From Pseudomonas sp. UYIF39 (GTDB taxonomy: Bacteria; Pseudomonadota; Gammaproteobacteria; Pseudomonadales; Pseudomonadaceae): a stretch of DNA of 64,000 nucleotides. Location: NCBI RefSeq assembly GCF_029963765.1, contig NZ_JALBYU010000009.1, positions 62,001 to 126,000 of the forward strand, read 5' to 3'. How positions within the stretch are numbered: position 1 is the stretch's first letter; the number at the start of each line of letters is the position of its first letter. The position numbers were made by a program, and so were the translations under genes. The notes below the pieces were generated by a model, which was given only the letters and a program-made list of their open reading frames with translations, made no database searches and was not told the DNA's origin. Positions 9,301-17,855 of the stretch are shown here, piece by piece.

Positions 9301-10298
9301 CCAACACCGAAGAAGTCAAACGCGGCACCTTCGTGATGCCGACGCTGATCGAACTGGAAAGCTTCGACGAGCTGCAACGGGAGATCTTCGGCCCGGTGCT
9401 GCACGTGGTTCGCTACAAGCGCAAAGACATCGATCAACTGATCGGTCAGATCAACGCTTCCGGCTACGGCCTGACCTTGGGTGTACACACTCGCATCGAC
9501 GAGACCATCGCGAAGGTGATCGACAACGTCAACGCCGGTAACGTCTACGTGAACCGCAACATCGTGGGCGCTGTGGTCGGCGTGCAGCCGTTCGGTGGCG
9601 AAGGTCTGTCGGGCACGGGTCCGAAAGCCGGTGGTCCGTTGTACCTGTACCGTCTGCTGTCGACGCGTCCTACCGATGCGATCGAACAATCCTTCGCTCG
9701 CGGTGACGCCATCGCGGCACCGGACGTTCGTCTGCGTGACGCCATGAGCAAACCGCTGAAGGCCCTGCAAGCCTGGGCTGACAGCAACAAGTTTGCCGAC
9801 CTGAGCACCCTGTGCGTGCAGTTCGCGGCGCAATCGCAAAGCGGGATCACCCGCGTTCTGGCGGGCCCGACCGGCGAGCGCAACAGCTACGCCATCCTGC
9901 CGCGCGAACACGTGCTGTGCCTGGCGGAAGTCGAAGGCGATCTGCTGACGCAACTGGCGGCGGTATTGGCCGTCGGCGGTTCGGCGGTGTGGCCGGAAGC
10001 TGAATTGACCAAGGCGTTGTTCACACGTCTGCCGAAGGAAGTTCAGGCGAAGATCAAGCTGGTTTCCGACTGGAGCAAGGACGAAGTGCTGTTTGATGCG
10101 GTTCTGCATCACGGTCATTCCGATCAGCTGCGTACGGTGTGTCAGCAAGTGGCCAAGCGTGCCGGGGCAATTGTTGGGGTTCATGGTTTGTCGCAAGGCG
10201 AGACCAACATTGCGCTGGAGCGTCTGGTGATCGAGCGGGCGTTGAGCGTTAACACTGCTGCGGCGGGTGGTAATGCGAGCCTGATGACTATCGGCTAA
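6345..10298 (+). CDS. putA: Trifunctional proline utilisation protein PutA (repressor, proline dehydrogenase, P5C dehydrogenase)
   Basis: A 1317-residue trifunctional PutA. Residues 1-47 form the ribbon-helix-helix DNA-binding domain (TTTLGVKLDDPTRERLKAAA). The FAD proline dehydrogenase barrel spans roughly 230-560 (YGPGISIKLSALHPRYSRAQ-like region, LVKGAYWDSEIKRAQ). The aldehyde dehydrogenase domain, roughly 640-1110, contains PWNFPLAIFSGQVAAALAAG, the ETGGQNAMIVD motif and the catalytic Cys in SAGQRCSALRVL. A C-terminal trifunctional-type domain follows. It oxidises proline to glutamate with intermediate channelling. The ATG at 6345 is chosen because GAGGA at 6333-6337 lies 7 bases upstream and the product begins with the DNA-binding domain. 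The protein moves between operator DNA and the membrane depending on proline. Confidence 0.97.
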   Translation: MATTTLGVKLDDPTRERLKAAATSIDRTPHWLIKQAIFNYLEKLEGGATLTELSGLISKDADDAGEVHADHAHQCFLEFAESILPQSVLRASITAAYRRPEPEVVPMLIEQARLPIAMAEATNKLAASIAEKLRNQKSAGGRAGIVQGLLQEFSLSSQEGVALMCLAEALLRIPDKGTRDALIRDKISTGNWHPHLGNSPSLFVNAATWGLLLTGKLVATHNEAGLTSSLSRIIGKSGEPMIRKGVDMAMRLMGEQFVTGETIAEALANASKFEAKGFRYSYDMLGEAALTEHDAQKYLASYEQAIHSIGKASHGRGIYEGPGISIKLSALHPRYSRAQYERVMDELYPRLLSLTLLAKQYDIGLNIDAEEADRLELSLDLLERLCFEPQLTGWNGIGFVIQAYQKRCPYVIDYVIDLARRSRHRLMIRLVKGAYWDSEIKRAQVEGLEGYPVYTRKVYTDVSYIACARKLLSVPEVIYPQFATHNAHTLSAIYHIAGQNYYPGQYEFQCLHGMGEPLYEQVVGKVSEGKLNRPCRVYAPVGTHETLLAYLVRRLLENGANTSFVNRIADQSISIQELVADPVASIEQMATLEGGFGLPHPRIPLPRDLYGAERANSSGIDMANEHRLASLSCALLATAHNHWKAAPMLGCASSTETPAPVLNPSDLRDVVGHVQEATVEDVDNAIQCALNAAPIWQATPPAERAAILERAADLMEGEIQPLMGLLAREAGKTFANAIAEVREAVDFLRYYAVQARNDFTNDAHRPLGPVVCISPWNFPLAIFSGQVAAALAAGNPVLAKPAEQTPLVAAQAVRLLLEAGIPEGVLQLLPGRGETVGARLVGDDRVKGVMFTGSTEVARLLQRNVAGRLDAQGRPIPLIAETGGQNAMIVDSSALTEQVVIDVVSSAFDSAGQRCSALRVLCLQEDSADRVIEMLKGAMAECRLGNPERLSVDIGPVIDAEAKAGIEKHIQAMRDKGRSVYQVAIANTEEVKRGTFVMPTLIELESFDELQREIFGPVLHVVRYKRKDIDQLIGQINASGYGLTLGVHTRIDETIAKVIDNVNAGNVYVNRNIVGAVVGVQPFGGEGLSGTGPKAGGPLYLYRLLSTRPTDAIEQSFARGDAIAAPDVRLRDAMSKPLKALQAWADSNKFADLSTLCVQFAAQSQSGITRVLAGPTGERNSYAILPREHVLCLAEVEGDLLTQLAAVLAVGGSAVWPEAELTKALFTRLPKEVQAKIKLVSDWSKDEVLFDAVLHHGHSDQLRTVCQQVAKRAGAIVGVHGLSQGETNIALERLVIERALSVNTAAAGGNASLMTIG

Positions 10299-10348
10299 AC
10301 CGCAACAAGACCGGGTGCCCGCAACAGGTGCCTGGTTTGCAAAATCCC

Positions 10349-10440
10349 CTGTGGGAGCGAGCCTGCTCGCGATAGCGGTGTGTCATCCAATACATGTGTC
10401 GGATGACACACCGCTATCGCGAGCAGGCTCGCTCCCACAG
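10349..10440. repeat. REP doublet with 40-base perfect inverted repeat
   Basis: Bases 10349-10388 are the exact reverse complement of 10401-10440, leaving a 12-base loop. Both arms begin with the CTGTGGGAGCGAGC REP head. It lies 50 bases after putA and may stabilise its mRNA 3' end; no T run follows. Confidence 0.92.
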
Positions 10441-10558
10441 TTGTTTTGTGGCGTCTGCTAAGTCGGTGCTCTGCACTACCATCACGCTCATCAATCATCC
10501 TGTTCAGCCTTTATTCCCACGCCTAGACTCGGTCCATTCCAAAAAAAGGTAGGCCGCC

Positions 10559-12361
10559 ATGTCCGAGACGTTGCTCAGTTCCCGCAATCTGGCTTTCGAG
10601 CTGTATGAAGTCCTCGATGCCGAGGGCCTGACCCAGCGTGAGCGTTTCGCCGAGCACAACCGCGAGACCTTCGACGCCGCCATCGGCACCGCCCGCAACA
10701 TCGCCGAGAAGTTCTTCGCCCCGCATAACCGCAAGGGCGACGAGAACGAGCCGCGCTATGAGAACGGTCAGGCGATTCTGATTCCGGAAGTGAAACCGGC
10801 GGTGGATGCCTTCCTTGAAGCCGGTTTCCTCAACGCCGCGCGCAGTTTCGATGCGGGTGGCATGCAACTTCCTACGCTGTTGTCCCAGGCCTGCTTCGCA
10901 CATTTTCAATCGGCCAACGCGGCGTCCACGTCCTATCCGTTCCTGACCATGGGCGCGGCGAACCTGATCGAAAGTTTCGGCACCGAGGAGCAAAAACAGC
11001 GCTTCCTGCAGCCGATGATCCACGGTCGTTTCTTCGGCACCATGGCGCTGACCGAACCGCATGCCGGCTCGTCGCTGTCGGATATTCGTACCCGCGCCGA
11101 GCCTGCGTCTGACGGCACGTATCGACTCAAGGGCAACAAGATCTTCATCTCCGGTGGTGATCACCCGCTGTCGGAAAATATCGTGCACATGGTGCTGGCC
11201 AAGCTGCCGGATGCACCGGCCGGGGTGAAAGGGATTTCGCTGTTCATCGTGCCCAAGTTTCTGGTCAACGATGACGGCAGCCTGGGCAAACGCAACGACG
11301 TGCTGCTGGCCGGTTTGTTTCACAAGATGGGCTGGCGCGGCACCACCTCCACAGCGCTGAATTTCGGCGATAACGGTGAGTGTGTCGGCTATCTGGTGGG
11401 CAAGCCGCACCACGGCCTGAGCTACATGTTCCAGATGATGAACGAGGCGCGGATCGGCGTCGGCATGGGCGCGGTGATGCTCGGTTACGCCGGTTATCTG
11501 TATTCCCTGGAGTACGCACGCGAGCGCCCGCAAGGTCGCGTGCCGGACAGCAAGGACCCGAACACTGCGCCGGTGGCGATCATTCAGCACGCCGACGTCA
11601 AACGCATGTTGCTGACTCAGAAAGCGTACGTCGAAGGCTCGTTCGACCTCGGGTTGTACGCGGCACGGTTGTTTGACGACACCACGACGCTTGAGACTGA
11701 AGCTGAGCGCAAACAGGCCCATGAACTGCTGGATTTGCTGACGCCGATCGTCAAATCCTGGCCGTCGGAGTTTTGCCTGAAGGCCAACGAACTGGCGATT
11801 CAGATACTTGGCGGCCACGGCTACACCCGCGAGTACCCGGTGGAGCAGTATTACCGCGACAACCGTCTGAACCCGATCCACGAAGGGACTCACGGCATTC
11901 AATCGCTGGACTTGCTGGGCCGCAAACTGGCACAGAACGGTGGTGCGGGACTCAAGCAATTGATCCGCCTGATTGCCGATACCGCCGAGCGCGCTCAAGC
12001 GTATGAATCGTTGACCGCGCTGCGTGAGCCGCTGGAGAAATTGGTGACGCGTCTGCAAACCGTGACCATTGGTTTGCTGACGGATTTGGGGCAAGGCAAG
12101 GTTAATAGCAGCCTGGCGAACTCGGCGCTATACCTGAAAGTGTTCGGGCATACGGTGATTGGCTGGCGCTGGCTGGAGCAGGCGATTCGCGCTGAGGAAG
12201 GGTTGGCCAAAGGGAATGTGGCGGATGTGAGCTTCTATAAAGGCAAGTTGCAGGCGGCGCGGTATTTTCTGACGTGGGAAGTGCCGGGTTGCCATCATGA
12301 ATTGGCGATTCTTGAGGCTCGGGATGATGTGTGCCTTGGGATGCAGGATGAGTGGTTCTAA
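10559..12361 (+). CDS. Acyl-CoA dehydrogenase, long DmdC-like form
   Basis: A 600-residue flavoprotein, longer than the 380-residue classic acyl-CoA dehydrogenases. The N-terminal helical, middle beta (MALTEPHAGSSLSDIRTRAE, the FAD/substrate-binding T-x-P region) and C-terminal helical domains are followed by an extra C-terminal helical domain (from about residue 470) of the type found in DmdC-like and FadE-like long enzymes. The catalytic base is the Glu in HEGTHGIQSLDLLGRK, near residue 441. It introduces a trans-2 double bond into an acyl-CoA and passes electrons to ETF. Chain-length preference cannot be read from sequence; the 3-methylmercaptopropionyl-CoA name often given to homologues is not proof of substrate. 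An AAGGTAGG ribosome site precedes the ATG. It is monocistronic, bracketed by REP elements. Confidence 0.9.
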   Translation: MSETLLSSRNLAFELYEVLDAEGLTQRERFAEHNRETFDAAIGTARNIAEKFFAPHNRKGDENEPRYENGQAILIPEVKPAVDAFLEAGFLNAARSFDAGGMQLPTLLSQACFAHFQSANAASTSYPFLTMGAANLIESFGTEEQKQRFLQPMIHGRFFGTMALTEPHAGSSLSDIRTRAEPASDGTYRLKGNKIFISGGDHPLSENIVHMVLAKLPDAPAGVKGISLFIVPKFLVNDDGSLGKRNDVLLAGLFHKMGWRGTTSTALNFGDNGECVGYLVGKPHHGLSYMFQMMNEARIGVGMGAVMLGYAGYLYSLEYARERPQGRVPDSKDPNTAPVAIIQHADVKRMLLTQKAYVEGSFDLGLYAARLFDDTTTLETEAERKQAHELLDLLTPIVKSWPSEFCLKANELAIQILGGHGYTREYPVEQYYRDNRLNPIHEGTHGIQSLDLLGRKLAQNGGAGLKQLIRLIADTAERAQAYESLTALREPLEKLVTRLQTVTIGLLTDLGQGKVNSSLANSALYLKVFGHTVIGWRWLEQAIRAEEGLAKGNVADVSFYKGKLQAARYFLTWEVPGCHHELAILEARDDVCLGMQDEWF

Positions 12362-12390
12362 CCAGAGCCCTTTTGTGCTGCTGAAATCCC

Positions 12391-12566
12391 TTCGCGAGCA
12401 AGCCCGCTCCCACAGTTGACCGCGTGTGGGTGCGGGTTTTTTTATGCCTGGGTGAATTGCGAAGCCCGTTCGCGCCGCAGCACTGCAGCCTCTAGCACTT
12501 TGCTGTTGACCGCGTTGCCTGATGCATCGCGGATCAAATGTGGGAGCGGGCTTGCTCGCGAAGGGG
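12391..12566. repeat. Pair of inverted REP units flanking a 120-base spacer
   Basis: A REP unit (TTCGCGAGCAAGCCCGCTCC) starts at 12391 and its inverse (GTGGGAGCGGGCTTGCTCGC) ends at about 12560. The spacing is larger than in the other doublets. They lie between two convergent genes. Confidence 0.85.
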
Positions 12567-12583
12567 CCCGCACTGACTACACA

Positions 12584-14521
12584 TCAACTCAGCTTGAAAC
12601 TGCCCATCTGCCGCGCCAAATCATCCGCCAACCGCTGTAACGTTTGACAATCCTCACGGCAAGCCCTGACCTCCCCGGCGGTGGCACGAGCCAAATCAGA
12701 AATCCCCTGCACGTTCCTATTGATCTCTTCCGTCACCGCCGACTGCTCTTCCGTCGCCGCCGCCACCTGATGGTTCATGTCGCTGATGCGCTCGACCTGT
12801 CCGGTAATCGCCGTCAACGACGCCCCGGTGCGCTGGCTCGACTCAACCCCCGTGCCCGTCGCCGCTTGCCCGGAATGCATCGACGACACCGCGTTCTCCG
12901 CGCCTTGCTTGAGGCTGCCAATCATCTGCTGAATCTCATCAGTCGACGACTGCGTCCGCCGCGCCAACGTCCGCACTTCATCCGCGACTACCGCAAACCC
13001 ACGCCCCATGTCCCCGGCCCGCGCCGCTTCGATGGCCGCGTTGAGCGCCAACAAGTTGGTCTGCTCGGAAATGCCGCGAATCACTGCCAGCACCTGATCG
13101 ATGGATGCCACCTGATGGGCCAACTCGCCCACCGCACTGGCAGCTAGGCCAATTTCATCGGACATGCTTTCAATATGCCGGATCGACCCGCCCACCACTT
13201 CCCGCGCCTGCATCGCTTCATCGCGGGCAGTTTGGGAAGCCACCGCAGCGTTACCGGCGTTCTGGGCAATTTCCTGCACGGTCAGGCCCATTTCGTGGAC
13301 GGCGGTGGCGACCATGTCGGTCATTTCCTGCTGACGGCCAGAGCGTTCGGCGGTGTTGTCCACCACCCGCGCCACCTGGCCGACTGCCGTGCGCAAACGC
13401 TCGCTGGTGGTCAGCACCTCGCCGATCATGTCGCGCTGGCTTTCCAGGAATCGATTGAAGCCGCGAGCCAGGTCACCCAGTTCATCGGCGCGACTGGAAT
13501 CTAACCTGTGGGTCAAATCTCCACCACCGCTACCGATGGCTACCAGCGCCGCTGTTACCTGACGGATCGGCCGCACCAATCCACGGGCCAACAACACCAC
13601 CAGCATCAGGCAAACCAGCGCCACCGCCAGGCCGATGCCGCTACTAATCCACATGGCGCGGCGGGCTTCGGCATAGATCTGCGACTGCGGCACTTCGGCC
13701 ACCAAGGTCCAGCCCAAATCCCGCAACGGCAGGCTCAATGCCAGAAAATCTTCGCCATCGCGATCGAAGCTGCTGTGGGTGGCAGTTTGTTGGCCCATGA
13801 CGGCTAGCGCTGCCGGGGCGCCAATCTGTTCGGCCAAGGAGCGTTTGCCGCTGAACTGCGCTTCGGGGTGAACCTGGATCAAACCGTCGGAACGCACGAG
13901 ATAGACCTTGCCGCGCTCACCGAAGTTGAAGTTGTGGATCAGCTCCGACAGCTCTTTCATGCTCAGGCCAAGCCCGGCAACGCCCACGACTTTGCCGGCC
14001 TGCTCGACCTTGAGGTCGATGAACAGCGCCAACTCTCCGGTCGCAGTGTCAATGTCGATATTGAGCGTGCGCGGCTGATTGCTGTCGAGAAACGAGTAGA
14101 ACCAGGCGTCTTTGGGGTTGGAGCGGCTGAGGGTCCGGTCCAGGCCTTTTTCGGTGAAGTAGTGGTTTGAAGCTGTGCCGACGATCAGCGCGGTAAAGGC
14201 TTTGTGCTCGGCGCGGATGCCTTCCAGATAGGTGACGAAGGTGTTGGTCTGGGCGCTGTTTTCACCCCCGGCCAACCAGTCGCGCACCATGCTGTTGCTG
14301 GCGATGTCCTTGGCGGCGGTGAGGGGTTGAACGAGGATTCGCTCGATGTCGTTGCGCATCGCTTCGATGCTCGACGGTAGCGCTTGTTCGACCAGATAGC
14401 GCTCGGCGAGACGGTTGACCACGAGGGTATAAATGCCAACCACGATCAGAATACTGACCAGCAGGGCGGTGCCCATGCTCAGGATCAACTGCCATTGAAT
14501 ACTGCGTCGCCAGAACTGCAT
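12584..14521 (-). CDS. Methyl-accepting chemotaxis protein with periplasmic dCache-like sensor
   Basis: A 645-residue chemoreceptor starting at the ATG at 14521 ([16 protein letters not shown]); the longer frame begins with sequence unlike the family. TM1 is about residues 10-33, a periplasmic sensor of roughly 250 residues follows ([40 protein letters not shown], typical of dCache_1 domains), TM2 is about 305-327, then a HAMP domain ([20 protein letters not shown]) and the cytoplasmic signalling helix with the hairpin [18 protein letters not shown]. It lacks a C-terminal CheR-binding pentapeptide. dCache receptors bind small molecules such as amino acids, amines or organic acids; I cannot assign a ligand. 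Divergent from the small unknown gene at 14774. Confidence 0.93.
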   Translation of the reverse strand: MQFWRRSIQWQLILSMGTALLVSILIVVGIYTLVVNRLAERYLVEQALPSSIEAMRNDIERILVQPLTAAKDIASNSMVRDWLAGGENSAQTNTFVTYLEGIRAEHKAFTALIVGTASNHYFTEKGLDRTLSRSNPKDAWFYSFLDSNQPRTLNIDIDTATGELALFIDLKVEQAGKVVGVAGLGLSMKELSELIHNFNFGERGKVYLVRSDGLIQVHPEAQFSGKRSLAEQIGAPAALAVMGQQTATHSSFDRDGEDFLALSLPLRDLGWTLVAEVPQSQIYAEARRAMWISSGIGLAVALVCLMLVVLLARGLVRPIRQVTAALVAIGSGGGDLTHRLDSSRADELGDLARGFNRFLESQRDMIGEVLTTSERLRTAVGQVARVVDNTAERSGRQQEMTDMVATAVHEMGLTVQEIAQNAGNAAVASQTARDEAMQAREVVGGSIRHIESMSDEIGLAASAVGELAHQVASIDQVLAVIRGISEQTNLLALNAAIEAARAGDMGRGFAVVADEVRTLARRTQSSTDEIQQMIGSLKQGAENAVSSMHSGQAATGTGVESSQRTGASLTAITGQVERISDMNHQVAAATEEQSAVTEEINRNVQGISDLARATAGEVRACREDCQTLQRLADDLARQMGSFKLS

Positions 14522-14680
14522 GGAGCACCCCCAAAGAATAAGAGGCTGAAACACTGCAACTGGCGTGCCGATTGTATACAAACCGTTAAAAATTACGCTC
14601 ACATACAACGATGACTTGAACGCAATCTTATAAAAGAGCGGCGCCCTATCGGCGGAGACCGTCTGTCAGCTGTAATGAAG

Positions 14681-14700
14681 ACCTGTCAACTCTGACAGGT
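14681..14700. promoter_or_regulatory. Perfect palindrome, candidate operator
   Basis: ACCTGTCA (14681-14688) and TGACAGGT (14693-14700) are exact inverse copies separated by 4 bases. The site lies in the divergent gap between the chemoreceptor (start 14521) and the small gene (start 14774), 73 bases ahead of the latter. No T run follows, so a protein-binding site is more likely than a terminator. A related CTGTCAGCTG lies at about 14663. Confidence 0.5.
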
Positions 14701-14773
14701 TACAGACTTTGTCTCCCGACTTAGTCTTTCCACTCCGCAGGATCAACTGCCGGGAATGAAAAGGAGCTGGAAC

Positions 14774-15130
14774 ATGACTGATGACAAGGGTTCTTCAGTG
14801 CCCCAAGCAATGCTCGACAATGATGCGTTTATCAAAGCAGCCAGCGTCGGCGATACAGTCGTAGTAGGTAGCACTACCCAGACTGTGACCAAAAAGCAAT
14901 TTTCCGAATCCAACGAAATAGTCGTTCGATACTTCGCTGAAATCTTCCTGGCCAACAACACCACTTACAAGACGTCGCAACCGTTCAGTGGCAACGAATA
15001 CCTTGCCCTGCTGGAGCCTGGCAACCACGTCAAGATCGGCTCGAATACTTACGTCGTCACCAATACGGAATTCGTTAAAGAAGCCAATGGCGCGCAGCTA
15101 AGGAAGGTCAACTGGCGCCCGGCAGTTTGA
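14774..15130 (+). CDS. Small protein of unknown function with internal 18-residue duplication
   Basis: An 118-residue protein I do not recognise. The ATG at 14774 has an excellent ribosome site, AAGGAG 7 bases upstream, so translation is well supported. It has no signal peptide or membrane segment and is rich in T, V, N and S. Residues 26-43 (GDTVVVGSTTQTVTKKQF) and 83-100 (GNHVKIGSNTYVVTNTEF) are clearly related, with G, V, GS, T, VT and F conserved in register, suggesting two small beta units of similar fold separated by an amphipathic stretch. It is single, convergent with zapA-like and divergent from a chemoreceptor. A perfect 20-base palindrome lies upstream. No function is proposed. Confidence 0.8.
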   Translation: MTDDKGSSVPQAMLDNDAFIKAASVGDTVVVGSTTQTVTKKQFSESNEIVVRYFAEIFLANNTTYKTSQPFSGNEYLALLEPGNHVKIGSNTYVVTNTEFVKEANGAQLRKVNWRPAV

Positions 15131-15198
15131 AAAACCGATACGTGGGAGTCTTTTGAGTTGTAGCGCCCCGGATGACCAAGGCGCCTTGATGTGCGGAG

Positions 15199-15504
15199 TC
15201 AGCCTTGCTGGCCGATCGTCTTGGAGATCACTTCAACCGTGGCGCTGACTTGCTCTTGGTAACGGTCGAGTTCCTGCTTGTGCTGTTTCTGCATTTCGAT
15301 CTGCTGGGAGCACAGATTCATTGCCGCCAGCACCAACAAGCGGTCACCGATCAGTGTCGGGTACTTCTTTTTGGTGTCAGCCAGGGCAGCCTTCAGCATT
15401 AACGCGGCGTCCAGCAGGGTTTGTTCTTCCCCGGCCGGCGCCTTGATCGAATAGTCCTCCCCCAGGATCGAGACGACTTTTACCCCTGCGGCGCCGTGAT
15501 TCAT
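15199..15504 (-). CDS. ZapA-like cell division protein
   Basis: A 101-residue protein with the ZapA layout: an N-terminal small domain (VKVVSILGEDYSIKAPAGEEQTLLDAA), the conserved IGDRLLVLAAMNLCSQ helix, then a coiled-coil tail. ZapA binds and bundles FtsZ filaments at the division site. Its start overlaps the stop of the upstream coiled-coil gene by 4 bases, so the two form an operon. In pseudomonads the canonical zapA is followed by the 6S RNA gene and the ygfA-type cycloligase; neither follows here, only 68 bases and a convergent unknown gene. This copy may therefore be a paralogue rather than the main zapA. Confidence 0.8.
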   Translation of the reverse strand: MNHGAAGVKVVSILGEDYSIKAPAGEEQTLLDAALMLKAALADTKKKYPTLIGDRLLVLAAMNLCSQQIEMQKQHKQELDRYQEQVSATVEVISKTIGQQG

Positions 15505-15731
15505 GCGCTGACTGGGCCGGCGCTGACGCGCTCAACCAGGGCCTGGATGCGTGCAGCGGTGGCACCTTGTTTCTCTTCCTGTTCCATCAGGCTCAGCTGC
15601 AGGCTTTCGTTTTCATCCTTGGCCTGGGCCAGTTCTGCGCTCAGGGTTTGGTTGGTGCCGAGCAGGGTCTGGTTCTGTTGCACCAGGTCGCTGACCAGCT
15701 GTTCCAATTGGCTTAGGGATGCTTCCAACAT
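15501..15731 (-). CDS. Small coiled-coil protein of the TIGR02449/ZapB-like type
   Basis: A 76-residue, almost entirely heptad-patterned protein (LEQLVSDLVQQNQTLLGTNQ) directly upstream of and coupled to the ZapA-like gene. The start at 15731 (MLEASLSQ) is preferred over a longer frame that begins in non-coiled-coil sequence. Proteins of this size and position are annotated as TIGR02449 or ZapB-like and are thought to act with ZapA in the divisome; that role is inferred from neighbourhood. Confidence 0.75.
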   Translation of the reverse strand: MLEASLSQLEQLVSDLVQQNQTLLGTNQTLSAELAQAKDENESLQLSLMEQEEKQGATAARIQALVERVSAGPVSA

Positions 15732-16006
15732 TTTGATTTTCCAAGCATTTTCAAAGGGCGCGTACGATAAAGAAAAGTCACCACGGATGCCAGGGTTATT
15801 GGGGCGCAAGGCCTTGATTTTCCTGGCGGGCGACCTTCCTCGCGAACTTTAAAGACTGTGATTGGCGGATCTGGTTCCTGCACTTCGTCTCCGGAGCGGT
15901 TGTGCGGCAAAAACGCGCAGGACCTCAAGACTTTAGTCGTATGACCGATAAGTCACCCATACGTCAGTCTCAGCGCCGCACAGATGCGCTCTTTTCGGTA
16001 AACACC

Positions 16007-17632
16007 ATGTCCCTTCGTAATATGAATATCGCGCCACGGGCGTTCCTCGGTTTTGCCCTGATTGGCGGCCTGATGCTGATTCTGGGTGTGTTTGCCTTAA
16101 GCCAGATGAGCAAGATTCGCGGCGCCGCCGAGGACATCACCTCAAACAGCGTGCCGAGCATCAAGAGCCTGGATGAGTTCACTCAACTGACCCTGCGCCT
16201 GCGGGTGTTGTCCTACCGCTTGCTGGTGAACCGCGAGCCGGACGTCCAGCAAAAGACCATGGAGCTGCTGGAAACCCGCAATCAGCAGATTCGCGCCGCT
16301 CAGGCGATTTACGAAAAACTGATCACCAACCCGCAGGAACGTTCGGCCTACGACCAGTACGTGCAGTTGCTCGGCCAGTACCGTCAGATCGAAGACCGCA
16401 TGAAGACCCTGTCGCGCAACAATCAGGTGGATGAACTGCGCACCCTGCTCAACACCGATTTGCTGACCAACTCCGAAGCGGTCAATGCCGTGTTGAACCG
16501 CCTGCTGGAGATCAACACGCAGCAGACCCTCGCCACCAATCAGCAAGCCGCCGACCAGTACTCTTCGGCCTTCAACCTGGTGGTGACGCTGCTGGTGATC
16601 GCCACCGGCTTGACGTTGTTGTTCGCTTGGTTACTGACCAACAGCATCACCAAGCCAATCGCCAATGCCTTGAGCGCCGCCGAAGAAATTGCCGAAGGCA
16701 ACCTGACTCGCCCGATCACAGTCGATGGTGAGGATGAAGCCGGCCGCTTGCTGCTGGCCATGTCGAAGATGCAGGACAAGCTGCGCGACACCCTGCAACG
16801 GATTTCCGGTTCCGCCACGCAACTGGCGTCCGCCGCTGAAGAGCTCAACAGTGTCACCGACGAAAGCGCCCGTGGCCTGACCCAGCAGAACAACGAAATC
16901 GAACAGGCCGCTACCGCCGTCAACGAAATGACCAGCGCCGTGGAAGAAGTCGCGCGTAATGCCGTCAGCACGTCCGAAGCCTCGAAAAACGCCACCACCT
17001 CCGCCGGTGATGGCCGTGACCTGGTGCAGGAAACCGTCAGCGCCATCGAACGCATGAGCGCCGACGTGCAGAGCACCGCGACCCTGATTGGCGACCTGGC
17101 CAACGAGTCCCGTGACATCGGTAAAGTGCTGGACGTGATTCGCGGCCTGGCTGACCAGACCAACTTGCTGGCATTGAACGCGGCCATCGAAGCGGCCCGT
17201 GCCGGTGAGGCCGGTCGTGGTTTCGCCGTGGTCGCGGACGAAGTGCGTGCCCTGGCGCATCGCACCCAGCAGTCGACCAGCGAAATCGAACGCATGGTCG
17301 GCAGCATCCAGAGTGGTACCGAACATGCGGTGGATTCGATGCGCAACAGCACCGAACGCGCCGAGTCGACCTTGAACATCGCCCGTGGTGCAGGCCTGTC
17401 GCTGGACACTATTAATAGCGCGATCGTCGAAATCAACGAACGCAACCTGGTGATCGCCAGCGCTGCCGAAGAGCAGGCACAGGTGGCCCGCGAAGTGGAT
17501 CGCAACCTGGTGAATATCCGTGATCTGTCGGTGCAGTCGGCCACCGGGGCTAACCAGACCAGTGCCGCGAGCAATGAGCTGTCGCGATTGGCGCTGGACC
17601 TGAACAACATGGTTGGGCGGTTTAGCCTCTAA
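16007..17632 (+). CDS. Methyl-accepting chemotaxis protein with four-helix-bundle sensor
   Basis: A 541-residue chemoreceptor. TM1 is about residues 11-32, a helical periplasmic domain of about 145 residues follows (no beta-rich Cache signature; helical [20 protein letters not shown], consistent with a 4HB/TarH-type bundle), TM2 about 190-212, then HAMP ([20 protein letters not shown]) and a signalling domain with the [20 protein letters not shown] hairpin tip. The ATG at 16007 gives [16 protein letters not shown]; upstream in-frame codons encode a polar stretch not expected in the family. The ligand is unknown. No che genes adjoin. The downstream REP inverted repeat could end its transcript. 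Confidence 0.93.
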   Translation: MSLRNMNIAPRAFLGFALIGGLMLILGVFALSQMSKIRGAAEDITSNSVPSIKSLDEFTQLTLRLRVLSYRLLVNREPDVQQKTMELLETRNQQIRAAQAIYEKLITNPQERSAYDQYVQLLGQYRQIEDRMKTLSRNNQVDELRTLLNTDLLTNSEAVNAVLNRLLEINTQQTLATNQQAADQYSSAFNLVVTLLVIATGLTLLFAWLLTNSITKPIANALSAAEEIAEGNLTRPITVDGEDEAGRLLLAMSKMQDKLRDTLQRISGSATQLASAAEELNSVTDESARGLTQQNNEIEQAATAVNEMTSAVEEVARNAVSTSEASKNATTSAGDGRDLVQETVSAIERMSADVQSTATLIGDLANESRDIGKVLDVIRGLADQTNLLALNAAIEAARAGEAGRGFAVVADEVRALAHRTQQSTSEIERMVGSIQSGTEHAVDSMRNSTERAESTLNIARGAGLSLDTINSAIVEINERNLVIASAAEEQAQVAREVDRNLVNIRDLSVQSATGANQTSAASNELSRLALDLNNMVGRFSL

Positions 17633-17653
17633 ACAAAGATCGCGTCACTGCCG

Positions 17654-17746
17654 AAAAGATCGCAGCCTCGTTTCACTCGACAGCTCCTACAGGTTTACGC
17701 ACATCCTTTGTAGGAGCTGTCGAGTGAAACGAGGCTGCGATCTTTT
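17654..17746. repeat. GTAGGAGCTG-type REP doublet, perfect 38-base inverted repeat
   Basis: Bases 17654-17691 are the exact reverse complement of 17709-17746 with a 17-base loop. The arms carry CAGCTCCTACA / TGTAGGAGCTG ends and GATCGCAGCC inner ends, a second Pseudomonas REP family distinct from the GTGGGAGC family elsewhere in the window. TTTT ends the right arm, so it may also terminate the upstream chemoreceptor transcript. Confidence 0.9.
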
Positions 17747-17796
17747 GATCTGAAAAAGCTTTTTGACAGCATCACATTTCAACAGGTTAGAATCGC

Positions 17797-17812
17797 TGGC
17801 ACGCAGACTGCA
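17797..17812 (+). promoter_or_regulatory. Candidate sigma-54 promoter of the K+/H+ antiporter gene
   Basis: TGGCACGCAGACTGCA matches the consensus TGGCACRNNNNTTGCW with one mismatch and has the invariant GG (17798-17799) and GC (17810-17811) exactly 10 bases apart. The predicted start of transcription is near 17823, about 33 bases before the TTG start at 17856. Confidence 0.5.
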
Positions 17813-17855
17813 TGGTCAGTTTGTGCCTGCCTTTCAGCTTTCTGGAGTACTGCCT

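Noticed and set aside
10349..10440. Perfect inverted repeat as putA intrinsic terminator
   Set aside because: No T run follows and the sequence is a standard REP doublet, though it may still protect the mRNA end.
15131..15198. 6S RNA gene expected after zapA
   Set aside because: The gap is only 68 bases and shows no long rod-like fold; the RNA is not here.
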